DNA of 64,000 nucleotides, from positions 27,982,433 through 28,046,432 of the forward strand of contig NC_081135.1 in assembly GCF_958295425.1 (NCBI RefSeq), written 5' to 3'. Positions 28,272-42,479 of this stretch are shown here, one piece after another (position 1 is the first letter of the stretch; the number at the start of each line of letters is the position of its first letter). The notes beneath the pieces were generated by a model that worked only from the letters and a program-made list of their open reading frames with translations, was not told where the DNA came from and made no database searches. Position numbers and translations under genes: made by a program. This DNA is from Solea solea. Taxonomy: Eukaryota; Chordata; Actinopteri; Pleuronectiformes; Soleidae.

Positions 28272-28877
28272 ATGATACTGACTAAGTATCATTGTAGGAG
28301 TCAGGGTTAGGTTTTGTTGCCTATACAGAGAACTTGTGTAAAGCTGACCTACGGTTTGTGGCACCAAACAGGAGTGTGCATTATCTCTACTGGTCAATCA
28401 TACAATGAAAATAATCCATTCAGTCCAAGTCATGGTGGCCTTAAAGGAACGTCCTTTTACAGTTTTGCCTATTTAACGACACAGAAGTGTAATTACTGAG
28501 ACACGGGTCCAGTGACACAGAGTCAGTTAGGGCGAACACCACATGCGACAGATCCTTTGTTGTCACAGGTCTCAGTGCTAACACACGCAGCATGTATAGT
28601 ATAGAAGCGTAGCATAAATTCTAATGCAACCATAAATCAATACTTCATGACAAATATGTGACAGTAACTGGGGCATTATCAGACACATAGTCCTGCCATT
28701 TAAACAAAAAAAACACAGATTTTGCTTCATGTTGTCATTCACAAAACCTGACACTGTGCACGTCTGTTCTCCACATCAATATTTTGAATCCATTTAAGTG
28801 TATTGAAACACAAAAACCTATGAAAACCAGCCAGTGCTCTGACAACTTGCTCCAGTATCAATCATTTAATAAATCAA

Positions 28878-29207
28878 CTATCCATCTTCTACCGATTTAT
28901 CCTCCAAATGAGGGTCGCGGGGGCGCTGGTGCCAATCTCAGCTGACATAGGGCGATAGGCAGGCCACATAGAGACAAACAACCACCCACTCTCACGGTTA
29001 ATTTAGAGTGTCCAATTTACCTAATCCATAAATCTGCATGTCTTTGGACTGTGGGAAGAAACCAGAGAACCCGCAGAAAACCCACACACACAGGGAGAAC
29101 ATGCAAATTCCATGCAGAAAGGCCCTTGTTCTGACCGGGTCACGAACCCGGGTCTTCGTGTTGCAAAGGCAAGAGTGCTTACCAGTACAGCAACCATGTG
29201 GCCCATG
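28878..29207 (-). repeat. same dispersed repeat family, copy 5 (near full length, reverse)
   Basis: Most complete copy. Minus-strand order: a tRNA-like head with GGTTCGTGACCC, GGGCCTTTCTGCATGG, CATGTTCTCCCTGTGTG, CCCACAGTCCAAAGACATGC, TTGGACACTCTAAATTAACC, GTTGTTTGTCTCTATGTG, AGCTGAGATTGGCACCAGC and a GATAAATCGGTAGAAGATGG tail. Confidence 0.6.
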
Positions 29208-30220
29208 ATAAAACATGTGTGAACAGATATAAGAAGTATTAATAGTAGGGCTAATAAGGCTGGGCATGGAAGAACCAGAGAAAGGAACATTTTTATCACA
29301 GGGAGCTGTTGGGAGGCGGCTGCCACCTCCAGTAGCTCGGCCGCCCGGCAAGGAGCCACCACCCTATACCTCAGGCGGAGCAAAGAGCCAAACACCACCA
29401 CTGTAAGGTGGCGTCCATGCAGTCACCATTTTAGATTTCATTAAATCTAAAACAAAAAGAAAGGGGGACATTAGTTAAAAGCCAAATGAAAAAGGTGGGT
29501 GTTGAGCCTGCTTTTAAAAATGTCAACCCTCTTTTAATTTAACCTTCATTTGTGTCAACCATACAAAACACAGCCACAGACTGAGTCATCATCTTAGATA
29601 CCATATAGCTCATTCATGTATCACCTTCACGGGTCTACTTTAAGCTGATGTATCGACCCCCTTATGAATGCTTAATGTTCACTTACTATCCAAATAGTTC
29701 TGTAAATCAACCTGTAATTCTTACTGAACACACACTGACACGAGGAGTTTAGGGATGGGTCTTTTACATTAATATACTCTAATTTAGTGAGAAACAAAAC
29801 CGGGTTACTGCTGGTAGGATGAACAGATGTTCATGTTCACCAGCACCTTCCATGTCAAAGGTCCACTTTTGTAAAATATCAAACAGAACACTGAGTTTCC
29901 CAACGTCAATATCTTGATGTCTACACTTATACAGAACAAGCCAATGTCACAGCATTGTAATTTGCATAAAGCTATGATAATATGCGAATTATACAGTAGA
30001 AATGTATTTTTCCCAAAGGACAAAGCAGTAGATACATGTCCACGCCCCCTTAGAGACGTGACCAAAGGGTTCGTCTCCACATACTACACATACACCGCTG
30101 CATCTGCTACTGAGCAGCTTCAGCAGGCACCGAAGCAGACAGAGGTGTAAAAACCAAAGAGATGACCAGGCTATTCCTCCAGAAACACAGGCCAACTCCC
30201 TCAGCAAGGAGGAGCTCCCA

Positions 30221-30249
30221 ACAACAGCAGCAGCAGCAGCAGCAGCAGC
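30221..30249. repeat. (CAG)n trinucleotide run
   Basis: About nine CAG units in intergenic DNA. No supported gene overlaps it. Confidence 0.8.
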
Positions 30250-31944
30250 CTGTCTGAACGTTCATGACTCAATGCTTCCCAGCCCCATTCTGGATTCATC
30301 AGGCATTTAAATGGATTTGCATGCACACACTGTAGCAAGTGAACCTGACATTGGGAAATCAATAGAACGGCTACTGTCTGTAAATGAGATTCGACTATAC
30401 ATACAGTACAAATACACACACGTAGTGTTTGAGGCTTCGATCACGTACAGCTCATTCAGTGTGTGGTGAATTATCTCTGATGTGTGACAGACTGACTGGT
30501 CTGCTTTGGCTGCGTCTGCTATGATTTTGGGGTTTGGGGATGGAGCAGGGATTCAGGGAAAGACGTCATTTCACGAAATGGTGTGAGACCCCATTGCTGC
30601 AACACACAATGACAATGCAATGATGGCAGAAGACAAACATGCACATACTGGGCTTCTCATGTCATCAATCAGAAAAGAGCCACTATGACTCAGCACCTGT
30701 GTTTGCTTTGCACCCCTCTCTTTACTCCCTCCCATTGGGCAGATCATAAATCAATATCATGCACTGTCACACGCAGAGGCATCCTCTCATTGTTATGCTC
30801 CACACTGACCTTATGTTACAGCTCTAGCATCACTGTCTTGTAAGGTGTTACACAGCCTGGAAACAGTGCACTGTCACCGCAGCAATGCAAGTTCCCGCAG
30901 TGACCGCAATAGGTGAAGCCTATTTTTTCTTTTTTTTTTTAAGTAGCACAATGCAGACACAATCCCATCTCAACAAAAGCACAATCAAAACGCCTATTTC
31001 TGTTTTGTGCACCAGTTCTTTTTTCGCCTCAATCAATAATGCATTGTTTTTTAGGGATCTTCTCACCGGATCTGTTGCTTATAGCTGTGATTTCATCAGT
31101 CTCCCTGCGCGACACGGCTCATTTAAAAGCTGTCTGACAACATAGACTCACAAGAAGCCAGACTCAGGTCTGCTGGAGACGAACAATGCGTCCTTTTCTG
31201 CATCCTCTCACACATACACACACACACATAGAGAGAGAGAGGGAGCGAGAGAGAGGGGCATCTCATCGTTTCTGCTCCACTGCTCTGATGTCCATTCACT
31301 GTCGCGTGTAAAGACGCTATGAACGCCAATAATGCGTCCCCTTTATGTCATGTTTACATGTTCAGTAATATCACAACGCTGCTTTATACATAAATAGGAA
31401 AAGTATATATGAAATGCTTTACCTGTCCGGCGCAGTGTCTTCCAGTGGAACTCCCGGTCTGTCGGACACAGCGAGGCTCCGCAGCCTACATTTACCGTAA
31501 TGACTGTGCTAGTCACACCCCCACACTGTGGTTGTGTAATGCATTTCCAAGTCATTACGGTGTTGTGGTCCACCATTTGCTAATAACCAGATTAGGAGAT
31601 GCGAATAAACACACACACAATTTACAAAATTGTGACATGCAAATGTATTGTTAATGTTACACATTGTATTTGGTCCTCACCACAGCAGAGGTTAGGGTTA
31701 GGTCTGATGTAGCAAGATCCGACTTTCTCCAAAACATAAATGCTACATATGTGGACATACTGTAGAAGAGAAAAAAGTACATATATTTACAATACATACC
31801 GCACAAAATCGGAGTATAACTGTCCACTTATAAATGCATTTGAGTTCATAGTATACAAATATTTGCCACACGTGAATTTGCAACATCTGAAAACTTCTTT
31901 CAGTTGTTAATAAAGAACATTAAGGTATAAAAAAAAAATAGAAA

Positions 31945-32312
31945 ACAACCTGACTTCTGAGATGAAGTCAGAATTCTGGGATTAAATTCAGATTTCGGAC
32001 CTTTTTGAATTTGACTTTTCTTTCTCAGAATTCTGACTTTTTTTCATTCTTCCTTTTTTCTAAAAACTCTGAGATTAAAGTCTGAATTCTGATTTTTTTT
32101 TCTCACAGAAATCTGACTTTTTTCAATTCTACCCTTTTTACTAAAAATTCTGATATTAAAGTCTGATTTCTGATTTTTTTCTAAGAATTCTGAGATTAAA
32201 GTCTGAATTCTGATCATTTTTTTCTCACAGAATTCTGACTTTTTTCAAATCCAACATTCTTAGAATTCTGCCTTTGTAATTATTTTCTTCCAAAAAAAAT
32301 TCATATGTGGCC
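31945..32312. repeat. palindrome-rich AGAATTCTGA tandem repeat, copy 2
   Basis: Same architecture as at 14545: about eight CAGAATTCTGA-like units with GATTAAAGTCTGAATTCTG linkers and poly-T spacers, ending in CATATGTGGCCCTAATCC, the same terminal motif as copy 1. Confidence 0.6.
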
Positions 32313-33544
32313 CTAATCCTACATATGGAAAATGTTATAAGGCTGCTTGAAGTTAAATACTTTTGTTTGAATGTCACATATTCTGGCTTTAAAGATGGAC
32401 AGAATAAGCAGTTGTAGCTAATGGAGTATAATTTACAGCTGTGCACGGGTACACCTAGCTCCAAAATACAAAATCATGTTTTAAACCTTACTTTCCACAT
32501 TTATTTGAAGTGGTGTCAGTAGCACAGAATAATCCGTGATTAGTGGGAACAAAATAAAACTGCAAATCAAACCAAGCAAATACAAAAGTTTATCCAAAAT
32601 GTGGGATAAAAACGAAATGTGACCATAACTGTACATGCTGAAGGAAAGTTAACTCCAGACTTATTTACTTTGTGAGCATCCCAATTCAGTGCTGTTATTT
32701 TGTAACAAATAAAGCAAAAATATGTGTCTGACGTCCTCAGGTGCTCTTCATTTAAAAGACCTGGATACAGATTGGTCAGCTCAGGATCCAGGGACCAATT
32801 GGCACCAAACAGGTATAATTTCTGTGATTTACTCAGTGGGGACCCCTCACTAAAAACTGTTGATTAAAATTAAAGAAACAAATAATTAAAGAAACTCCAG
32901 CGCAGATCATTTATATTCGCTGTTTTTAGGTAACATAATAACCACAGGCTAGAGATGAAAAACCACTATGATTGTACATCATATACAACATTAAAAATAC
33001 AGCTTTGGGATGTTGAGTTAAGTCACGCTGTTGCAGTTAACCACGTAGAAATATAACATAAAAACTCTTTGTAGTTCTTTACATGGATCAGTTTATTCAG
33101 CAATAATCTGTTGTTACAGTATAGCTTGATGGACTTACATGTTGACTGAAGGCGCAATATCACCCCCATGTGGACACCACAGGTCATTTTTGACATCAGG
33201 ACCCGAAATATTGGACAGATGTGCCTCGGTACACCTCCTACTGGGGAGAGGAGACTGTTCAGTCTCCTTCACCTTTCATGAAGAGAAGGTAGGGCTTCTT
33301 GGTCACAGCATCCACAGAGGAAGAAGTGACCGGACAAAGTTCAAATGACTTCAAAAAAAAAAAATGGACTCGGAAGAATTAAGCTGGTCTGCTTTTCTGA
33401 TACTGCAAAACTGGTATCTAAGCAATTTCCTTTAAATAAAGGTTTCCCCAAGAACACAGGATACACAGTGTCATCTTGTCTTACAAGGAATCCTATGATT
33501 ATGTTAATTTAATGTATAATCCTGGGTACACAGACTCTCATCCT

Positions 33545-33640
33545 TGTTAGTTATTGTGTGCATTGCCTCTTTAGGACCTTTTCTGGCATGAACAATGACC
33601 TTGTCAGAGTCGCTAAACCTGGTCCTAATGAACCTTGATT
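33545..33640 (+). repeat. AGGACCTTTTCTGGC dispersed repeat, copy 1
   Basis: TTTAGGACCTTTTCTGGCAT, AATGACCTTGTCAG and CCTGGTCCTAATGA in order. A short copy of a (GT)n-associated fish repeat that recurs at 35660 and 42486. Confidence 0.55.
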
Positions 33641-34491
33641 TCTACTATAATCACCATTGACATCAGTGGAATAATCTCACATTTATCTGTTCTTCCTGTA
33701 TCAGCTCCCATCAGTGCCACTTGGCTGAGGTTGCAGACAAGGTATTGATTCTCATATAAGTGATAAGATGTACTTTAGCAGGTGTCAAACAACAACATAT
33801 TGGAATCTGACAAGAAATAATATATAGAAATTGCACGTTTCCTGTACAACATCCTGTTCAAGTATGGTGTAATTCAAATGTATACCATTTTTTCATATGA
33901 CAGCAGATGAAAGTCTTTCCACAGCTCCTCCATCGGATAATGTGTGGGCAGATGGAAGCAATCCCTTAGTCCCCGTCCTCTTCAAAGGAAGGGCTAAAAT
34001 CCTACCTTACACCAGACTCTCACCCTGGAAATTGACAATGAATCATTACATCCACTTCTCACTCTGGGAAAAATCATCTTTCAGCTCCTGTGTGTGTGGG
34101 TGACTGTGAATGTGAATCAGAATGTGGAAAACCAAAATAAAAAAAAAACACTGATGGGCAAAGTCGTAATGTTTACATTTACTCATGTTATTCCAAGTTA
34201 GCGTGTATATGTAAAAGTTAGTAACAACTACAAAGAATTAACAAACCTGGAAAAAACAGGTCAGTTGTGCCGTTATACATTTTTTTATACATATACATTT
34301 GGTTAAAACCTGAAAGTGAGCAACAGTAGTTTCGTAAAACTACAACACAATATTCAAAAATATATTAAAAATGGGAAATTTTTCACATGAGAGGGTAATA
34401 ATAAAATAAGGCACTTTTCCCTAAGCTGTTCCTGCTGTGTGCACCAGGGGGCAGCATAGCGCCTGAGGACCAAGCTGGGGAGAGGCGGGAG

Positions 34492-34629
34492 TTAAGAGTT
34501 CATTGATGAGCAGGAGACAGAACCAGACCGTGACCAACATGAGGGAATGTTTTCTGCTCTATCACAGAGGAGAGCTTCTTCCTCTTCCTCATCCAAAGGA
34601 AACAGTCGTGGTTTCCAAGGAGTCTGAGG
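34492..34629 (-). CDS. kansl1l: kansl1l last coding exon and stop
   Basis: Codes PQTPWKPRLFPLDEEEEEAL and continues to a TAA at 34492-34494. PW..R.FPL followed by A-LLC matches the WERRAFPL..EDMAALLC end of KANSL1L. Mammalian KANSL1L runs further. Acceptor ttctctggcag. No certain polyadenylation signal was located downstream. Confidence 0.85.
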   Translation of the reverse strand, partial: PQTPWKPRLFPLDEEEEEALLCDRAENIPSCWSRSGSVSCSSMNS

Positions 34630-37600
34630 CTGCCAGAGAACAGAGAGGGCATGGAGTTTAATATGCACTGCTACAGACACAGTGATGCGTTATAGATTTA
34701 ACATGGGTGACTACCATAATATGCGATATCATCAAAATATAAGCAACTATACTCTGATGCAAGCATTTACTTTTGAAAAAAGACTGAAATACCCCTATGA
34801 ATCTGAGTATATAATTCAGACTCTAAAGGACACATCACACCGACACTCTAAATGGCTCATATATCTATCAAGGTTTGTATGGGTACATGAGTGTGCAGCA
34901 GCCGTGTAGTGGGGGATATTCACGGTGTGGAGAATGTTGATTATATTAAATGTTGGTCTGGTGAAGTATCAACTCCAATCAAAGCAAAAAAGTGGAGTGC
35001 ACTGCAATGGAGCATCATCAATCCAAGGCTATTAAGGCTTAAAGAATGCTTTCAGGCTTAATAGCTCACACAACAGTTATGGGAAAGATAAGATGTTTCA
35101 TAACCTGCAGCACATTTTTTGTGATCTCTTCCTTTCTCCGTTAAAGCACAAATAACAGTTACATCTCAGACTGGAATACAGAAAACAGTATCCTTCAGCC
35201 CATTGATGTTTAAGGGTTTCAGCTGTGTTGCTTTTGATCTTACCAGCCACTCCTCTGAGCTCGGCTGTTCACCATTTTCCAGCTGAGCACCACTCCACTC
35301 CGCAGAACTCTCCTCTCCTGATGTGCACATCCCGACCCCATTGTCACACAGCCTGCTGCCAGAGAGATTTTACAGGGAGATTTCACAACATTCCTCTTTC
35401 ACATGGATTATACCTCGGAGTTGACCAACTCTTGACTCTACACCGCTGCACTGAAGAGTCAGTGCAGCATTAAATGCATTAAATCTCAAATGCATCTCTC
35501 CTTGTTGTCAAGTATGAGATACTGTCATGCACACTGCCTGTGATTTCTGATGTTTGAGAAAGACTAAGCTGCCTGACGCATACTAGGGAAAGGCATTTTG
35601 GAGTCACTCAGATGAGACAGTTTTCAGAGCAGCACTTGTGGGCCTGTGTAAGTGTTCACTCGTATGTTTGATCTGTTTAGGACCTTTTCTGGCAAAAAAA
35701 AACTGGCCTTATCAGGACCAGCAGTCTATATGGAGACTAAAATCTGGTCCTAATGAGGGATAACGTCATTTCTGAGGAAATGGATAAGTTTAGGCCGATT
35801 TTGTGTGGTTATGGTTAAGGTTTGCAACAACTGTCCGAATGAATGGAAGTTATTGTGTGTAGTGTGAAAACGTGTGTGTGTGTGTACACCTTGTAGAACG
35901 CCTGCAGCGTTTTCTCTTTCCCCAGGAAGACCAGCGCATACTCTCCCAGTGCTCCAAAGCCATGTGCCTCTGACCAAAGAATTCATCACAGAGATCTTCG
36001 ACCTGCGCATACATACACACACAAACACACATGTTTGCGCACTACATCGACTTCCCTTCATTCCTTACAATTAAAAATGACCTCACCTGTCCGTCCTCAT
36101 CGTCCGCCTGGTGCTCCATCAGAGACTGGGTGGACACCACTCTCCACCTGCAAAAAAAAATGACATTCTGAGGAAAATGATAGCTGGGAAAAATAATTCC
36201 ATGGTAAAACAAATCATTTTGAATATGATAATGATGATTTATATATAAAATGTGACAGATAGCTTGTTAATACATTTATTCAAACTGTTAAGATACATGT
36301 GTTAACCACAGTACATTGTAATGTGACATTATCTAATCCAAGCAAATCCTTTAGAGGCACTTTTATCCCATACCGAGGTGTGAGGATGTCTTTGTACTGC
36401 AGCTTTTTCACTTTAGTCAGTGAGCTGGGGATGACGATGTCATTGACGCTACACACAGTCACTCCATGGCATTTGACAATAGAGCCCTACAAAGGAAAAA
36501 CACGGCCATTGTGAGGGTAATAAAAGGTTCCTGTAGACACACAAGCCCTTTTTCACATCGAGCACACGTACTGTTCAAGTGACATGTTTGGACCAATGTC
36601 ACAAATTGTAATCAAAGTTAACTACCAGTGTAATCTGTTCATTTAAATAACTGGTCAGCCCATAAATTGTTGCTGTAAATGACTGTTTAATTAGTATGTA
36701 TAATGTGGGACTAAAAGGTGTTTTATTACTTGAGAGGTCTGCTTGTGTGAAAACTGTGTGTAGCTTTCCTCCAGCACTCCATCTGAAAATTCCTCAAGCT
36801 CCCACGGCTGGTACTGATCGTCATCATCCTCATCTAAGACACATAGACACACACATTTTAGACGCTGTGATTAAACACTTCATATATACAAAACCACTAC
36901 TACTCATGTGCTGTCTAACTATATACTTACAGTAAACTGTGAGCACACACTGTGTACACACCTTTTATCAGCATTCGGATGCGTCTTTGCTTCCTCTTCC
37001 TGTGATTAGCTCTTCTGCGTCGACTCCTGATGATGGACAGACCAATATCTCTGCTTTTACGATGCCTCGCATGCTGCCTGTGCTTATGACCTATGACAAA
37101 CAGACACACAAGAGATTAGAAATGGTAAAAAACGAGAGAGAATTTGACACTAAAATTAGATTACATAATCATGTGTATTAATAAACAATGATAATAGATA
37201 TATACAGATACATATAGTTTGAAAAACCTTTGGAAATATTTGTAACATTGTGTTTTAGCTTTGGAATCAGGAATGATAACTTATATTACTGCAGGCTGCC
37301 ATTCTGTAATTCTAAGTTATGTTTATTTGACAGACTGTCTTCTTTGCTGTTGGAAAAGAATAAAAACAGGAAATGTCTTGTACTTGTCTTTTTTGATGTC
37401 ATTAAACACAAAACACTTCCATACGACAAGGTCAGTCAACCTAGATAACCTGGAAGGCTGTGGTTCATGAATTTTGGACTCTAGACAACATCAACGGCCT
37501 CTACAAGCTCTGCAAGCCATTGTTGCCAAAGGCAGAGGTAAATGACTGAATGAATGAATTTGAAGCTGTTAAAATGCTAATTGATTCCACATCTATCTAT

Positions 37601-40600
37601 TGCTCAGTTGGAAGCCTCGTATACGCCCAGTGGTAGGTCTGACATGGCAGCAGCCAATTATGATGGTCCACAGGGAGATAACAAGCAGACACAGCAGTGG
37701 CCTTTGAAGCAGCAATCTTCTTCAGTGATATCAGTGAGATGTCTTTTCACCAAGGCCACACACGTATAATATAATATAATATAATATAATATAATATAAT
37801 ATAATATAATATACTATAATATAATATAATTCACAGAATTATGCTCCCTGTCATATTGCTAATTCTCTGACTGAACAGAGCAGCTGGGGTATAGCTCTGC
37901 TACCAGGCAGCATCTAAACATGATTTTTGCACGGCTTAGTTGAATACTCTGTTCTGATTGGCCGATCATGACATTCTACAGTCTGTTATTTCTGTAAAGT
38001 CGAAAGTAGTCGAGTAAATCTGTCAACGTCAACTCCTTGGCAGACATCCTGTACACCATCAGATTATTTTCTAATATCACTTTATTATGTTTATCATATT
38101 TGGGAGAAAATGAGAGAATGAAACCTTAGCTACAACCTTCTGTTTTACGACTGTACATTTTTGCTCCAAAGTACTTGTATTGCTAAGGTACGGCATGGCA
38201 CAGCAAAAGAGGTTTTAATTTGTCAGTGAAAATGTACGAGCACACGACCAGACCACCAACAGGACGTAAGAGAAAACACACAGAGAAGAGAGCATTTAAT
38301 CACTGCTGGAAAAGTAAAAGAATCTTACTGTTGTGCAGTGGTGTGGATTCACATCTGTGGTGGAGGGCTGGAGCTGATGAATGGGCGTTGATAACTAATG
38401 GCCTTTGGGACCATTCTTCTCCAGCAAAGGTTCTCTGTAAGTCGTGGGCCAGTGGAGTGTCTGGGTAGAGAGTACACAGTGTTAAGTTAGTCGAAATATT
38501 TAGTTAGATAATCAGCAGAGACCAGGGCAACACACATTTACATATCAAAAGCATGCACGTCTATTGTTTTTGTACAGTTTGTATGCAAGTCCACACAAGT
38601 GTGTTATCTAACAAAACTAAACAGTTTTTTTTGCCAATCAGTGTTTATGATTAACTGCATACCAAATAAAGGTGACAACACATAGTGAGGTCTGGAAGTG
38701 TGCTTCCTCAGGGACATGGCCGAGCTGGAGCTGCCGTCATGATCAGAACAGAGGACGACAGGATCACAGGAGGAACAAGAACATGAAGACGATGAGAGTG
38801 AGTCCTGAGGAATAGGATGAAGAGAACAAGCAAGGGTTTAGTTAAAAAGAAAAATAGGACTGCAGTTAATGATTACTTTAATAATCAATTAATCTGTTGA
38901 TTGAGTAGTTGTTTGGTTCATAAAAAAATTGGAAAAATGTTGATCAGTGTTTTCAGACTGGAGCCGAGGAATTTCCATCGGAATGCATAAAGAATTAAAC
39001 TTAATGATAATATTCAATTCAATGATAATAATTGGAGTGACCTCATCTCTCAACCCATCTTAATGTAATTTGGCTATGCCAGTGTCTAAAGTATATGTGA
39101 GGATGATGAGTGCAAATTATCGTATTGGGAATAAATCAGCCTCTTTTGAAAAGTCTGTAGCTGACTTTGCTCAGCCTATTTATACCACTGTATTTTACTG
39201 CCAATAATAGTGCAACTATGACAACTCAATATTTTTAATATAGCATGGTTCATTGCTATGAGTTATAGTTATAAATAAAGTTTGATTGATCGATTGTTGT
39301 ACTTTATCTTCCTTAGCTTAGAGAAAAAAAAACATCACCAGTGATCATATGTACATTTTGCTAGAGGAAAATACATCAAGAGCTTTCCCATTCTGTTCTT
39401 GATGAATAAACCATTGACTCATCCTGAAATGTAAGAACTTCCTTTTAGCAGTAGGTTGGTGGAAAAGCATTGTGTTGTTATAATAAAGACAATGTGGTAT
39501 CGGCTTCCTCCAGAGTGCTAGAGAGCGCTGTCAAGATATTAGTTCTAATTTGGTCTACAAAAATACTTATGCCTCTATGGAAGCCCTGGCATGGCCTACC
39601 TGTTGACTATCATCAGGGCTGTAGATGTTGAACAGTTTGGGCTTTTGGCAAAATAACAAAGGTCGGGTCCGGGCACAACCCCTTGATACGTCAGCCTTGT
39701 ACAGCCTTGTGGTCCCCATTCTGCTTCTCTTGATGCTGCTTGGCACAAAAACATTGCCCCCGTTCAGACCACTGCAGAGAGAGGATCAGAGGAATTCATG
39801 TTAAAGTAACGGGACATGATTCATGATGCAACGAGCACCAGGCACTAGAAGGGCAAAGTTCTCAATGTCTTGGTCTATTAGATGCTGTTCATTAACAACC
39901 ATAAAACTATACAGTATCTACTTATGTTCCAAGGTTTTATCTTCACCTTAGTAAAAAAAACACAGCAGGACAGATGGGACCTGACTGTTTCATTTCACTA
40001 CGGATAAGAAGCATGGTCTCAGTTTTGACAGATTATCCTAAAGTGAATGGGCACAACTATCTGTTTTTCTTTAAGATTTATTATGCATTTCATCTTGAGC
40101 ACAACTGTAACTACCTTGAACTGTAATTCTTTGTTCTCCAAAATAAAATTAAGAGCATATTTGATCGTTATCAAGAGTTTAGGAGTCCTTGGGTTGATTA
40201 TTTCACGTGGGTATAAAAAAAAAAAGCCTCATGTGTGTTTTGTACCTTATGAAGCTTCTCTCTGCTCGACAGGTCTGTGCTTGTTTTGCGGGCGGTGAAA
40301 AGCTGAGAGGAGGAATCAGACTCGACACCTGGGCACTCTGTAATGAAAACATCGGCCAAATAATGTACTGTATTACCAAAAATCTCCTAAACAGAAACAA
40401 TAGTAAGCACCAAAACCTGGAGAAGATGATAAACATGAGTAGTGTTTGACGATTAAAAGCACAGATTTCCCAAAGACAACTGCCATCCAGGCTACTAAAG
40501 TGCAATTTTGACTAGTTCCATACTAGGTTAGTTTGGCTGTTTGTAATAAAATCCTACCACCTTACACATACTGTATTGTACATCCACATCTACATCCAAT

Positions 40601-41908
40601 ATCTCACAACATGCTGTATTAACAGGTTCTTTATGAGCACACAAATGTTTTTATCTTCAAAAACACAACAAAAGGTGAATCATACAAATATTATTATTGC
40701 ATTCCTGGCCATGTGTCACAAGCTAAATGAGAACCTCCTGACAAAAGGATAAAATTAATCCTCGTGATTACAAATATTTGATGCTTTTATTTGATGAGAG
40801 TGTGTGCTATTGTCTCCCACCAACCTGCTTCTCCATGTTGTGAAGAAGGCGCGTGGGGCTGCAAGATTCAGCGTCATTCAGCCTGTCCGTCGATGCTGCA
40901 AGCACCACTTGACCCTTCGACACACAGAACACATGAACACACGCACACACAGCATAACAGGAGGTGGTTGTGCTTTAGGTAAAACAAAAACTACTTTTTT
41001 TTCCTCAGGTCCTTGCAGTTCATTTGCACATTTCATGAGTGAATTCAAAACTGTGAATCCTAACAAATACATATCCATTTGGATGTGTCTCATTGTCCAG
41101 TATAGCAGTGTTTACATCTCACATCCACAGAAATATTCCCATCCTGCACACTGGAAGGGATTGCTTTATATAAAGACAGATGGAGGCAAACTGAAACATT
41201 GAACTAGTAAAGCGAGGCTGCCGCAAACCCGTTGGCGTGTGACTGAAAACAGAGAGACATGCCCACATAAAGTTTCAGAAGTGAATTCAACTGCTCAAAA
41301 GATCTGGTTTTAGCAGTTTGATTAGATAAAAGCATCTGCCCCTACAGTGCTGCTGTATACACATGCAGGTCTGTTAGTATTGCTTGACATAACCCATTTT
41401 AAGATGGCAACAGCTTATACATAATGTTACACTGTTTATTCCCATGAAATAAAGCCATCAAAACTGACGGATAAAATATATATCAATTATATAGTCACAA
41501 TAATAAACATTTTTATGAAACTAGATTCTCTTTGCTCCCCAGTGGTCAACAACTGATTAACACAGATTTAAAATCGGAATGGGAAAACCTAGCTTATGCA
41601 ATTCATTCTGTTGCAGAGGGACACAAAGGCATGAATGATTAGACATGATTAGTTGACAAGAATAACAACAATAACACATAACTGAATCTATCAAGACCCT
41701 GTAAACTGAGGTGAATAGAGAGGAGTAATGTTTACTTTGGTAGAGCGGACGTGCTTGTGGAGCTCCACCAGTTGTTGTATCCTCCCCTCCAGCTCAGACA
41801 AACGCAGCTGCAACCAGCTCCAGCTGCTGCCCACCTCCGCTCTCTCTTCCAGCCATCGACTCTCACAGCTACAGCTGCTGCTGCTGCCAGGAGGGTTAGG
41901 GTGGTGGA

Positions 41909-41939
<31 letters not shown>

Positions 41940-42442
41940 CAGTTACTACCATGTTGTATTATAATTCACTCAACTGTTGACAAAAGGCTTTAGACTCAAA
42001 TCCAACCCCACAAGAGGAAAGTTCTGTGAGAGCGGTTTCAGGATAACAAATGCGGTTGAAAAAAAACCTTGAATGTCCATGGAAATTCACCCACAGGAAG
42101 TGTATGAAGAGCTTAGTATATGAATTTAACTGGCAGGAATATATGTGTCAGAGAAAACAATAATAGACAAAAGGGGGAAGACAAAGACTGGGCTCCCTCT
42201 GACACAAAGAGAGTAAAGACAGACCAAACAGTTTGTCCGTTCACACCAGTGGTGCTGCAGCTCTGTCAACAAACACACTGTATCGCCAGTTTGACACAGT
42301 CGTGGTGGAGTGTTGAGAGTAGATTGTTTAGCATCAACAGCACAAAAGTGTATCTAGGCCACAGAATAAAACACTGTTGATTTACATGGCTTGTGTCTAT
42401 AGTGTGTTTCCATGGCACTCGGCTGTTGAGTTCACATTCACC

Positions 42443-42479
<37 letters not shown>

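Larger units (their letters stand above)
23350..28870. other. intergenic, no supported gene
   Basis: A GC-rich GGGGCCCCCGGGG-like patch lies near 23840-23860 and a possible dispersed repeat at 26680. Several 60-95 codon frames have no family or exon context. Confidence 0.4.
29210..34490. other. intergenic and kansl1l 3' flank
   Basis: Contains the CAG run at 30221, the AGAATTCTGA array at 31945 and a repeat copy at 33545. The kansl1l 3' untranslated region must lie at the upper end, but its polyadenylation site is not certain. Confidence 0.45.
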
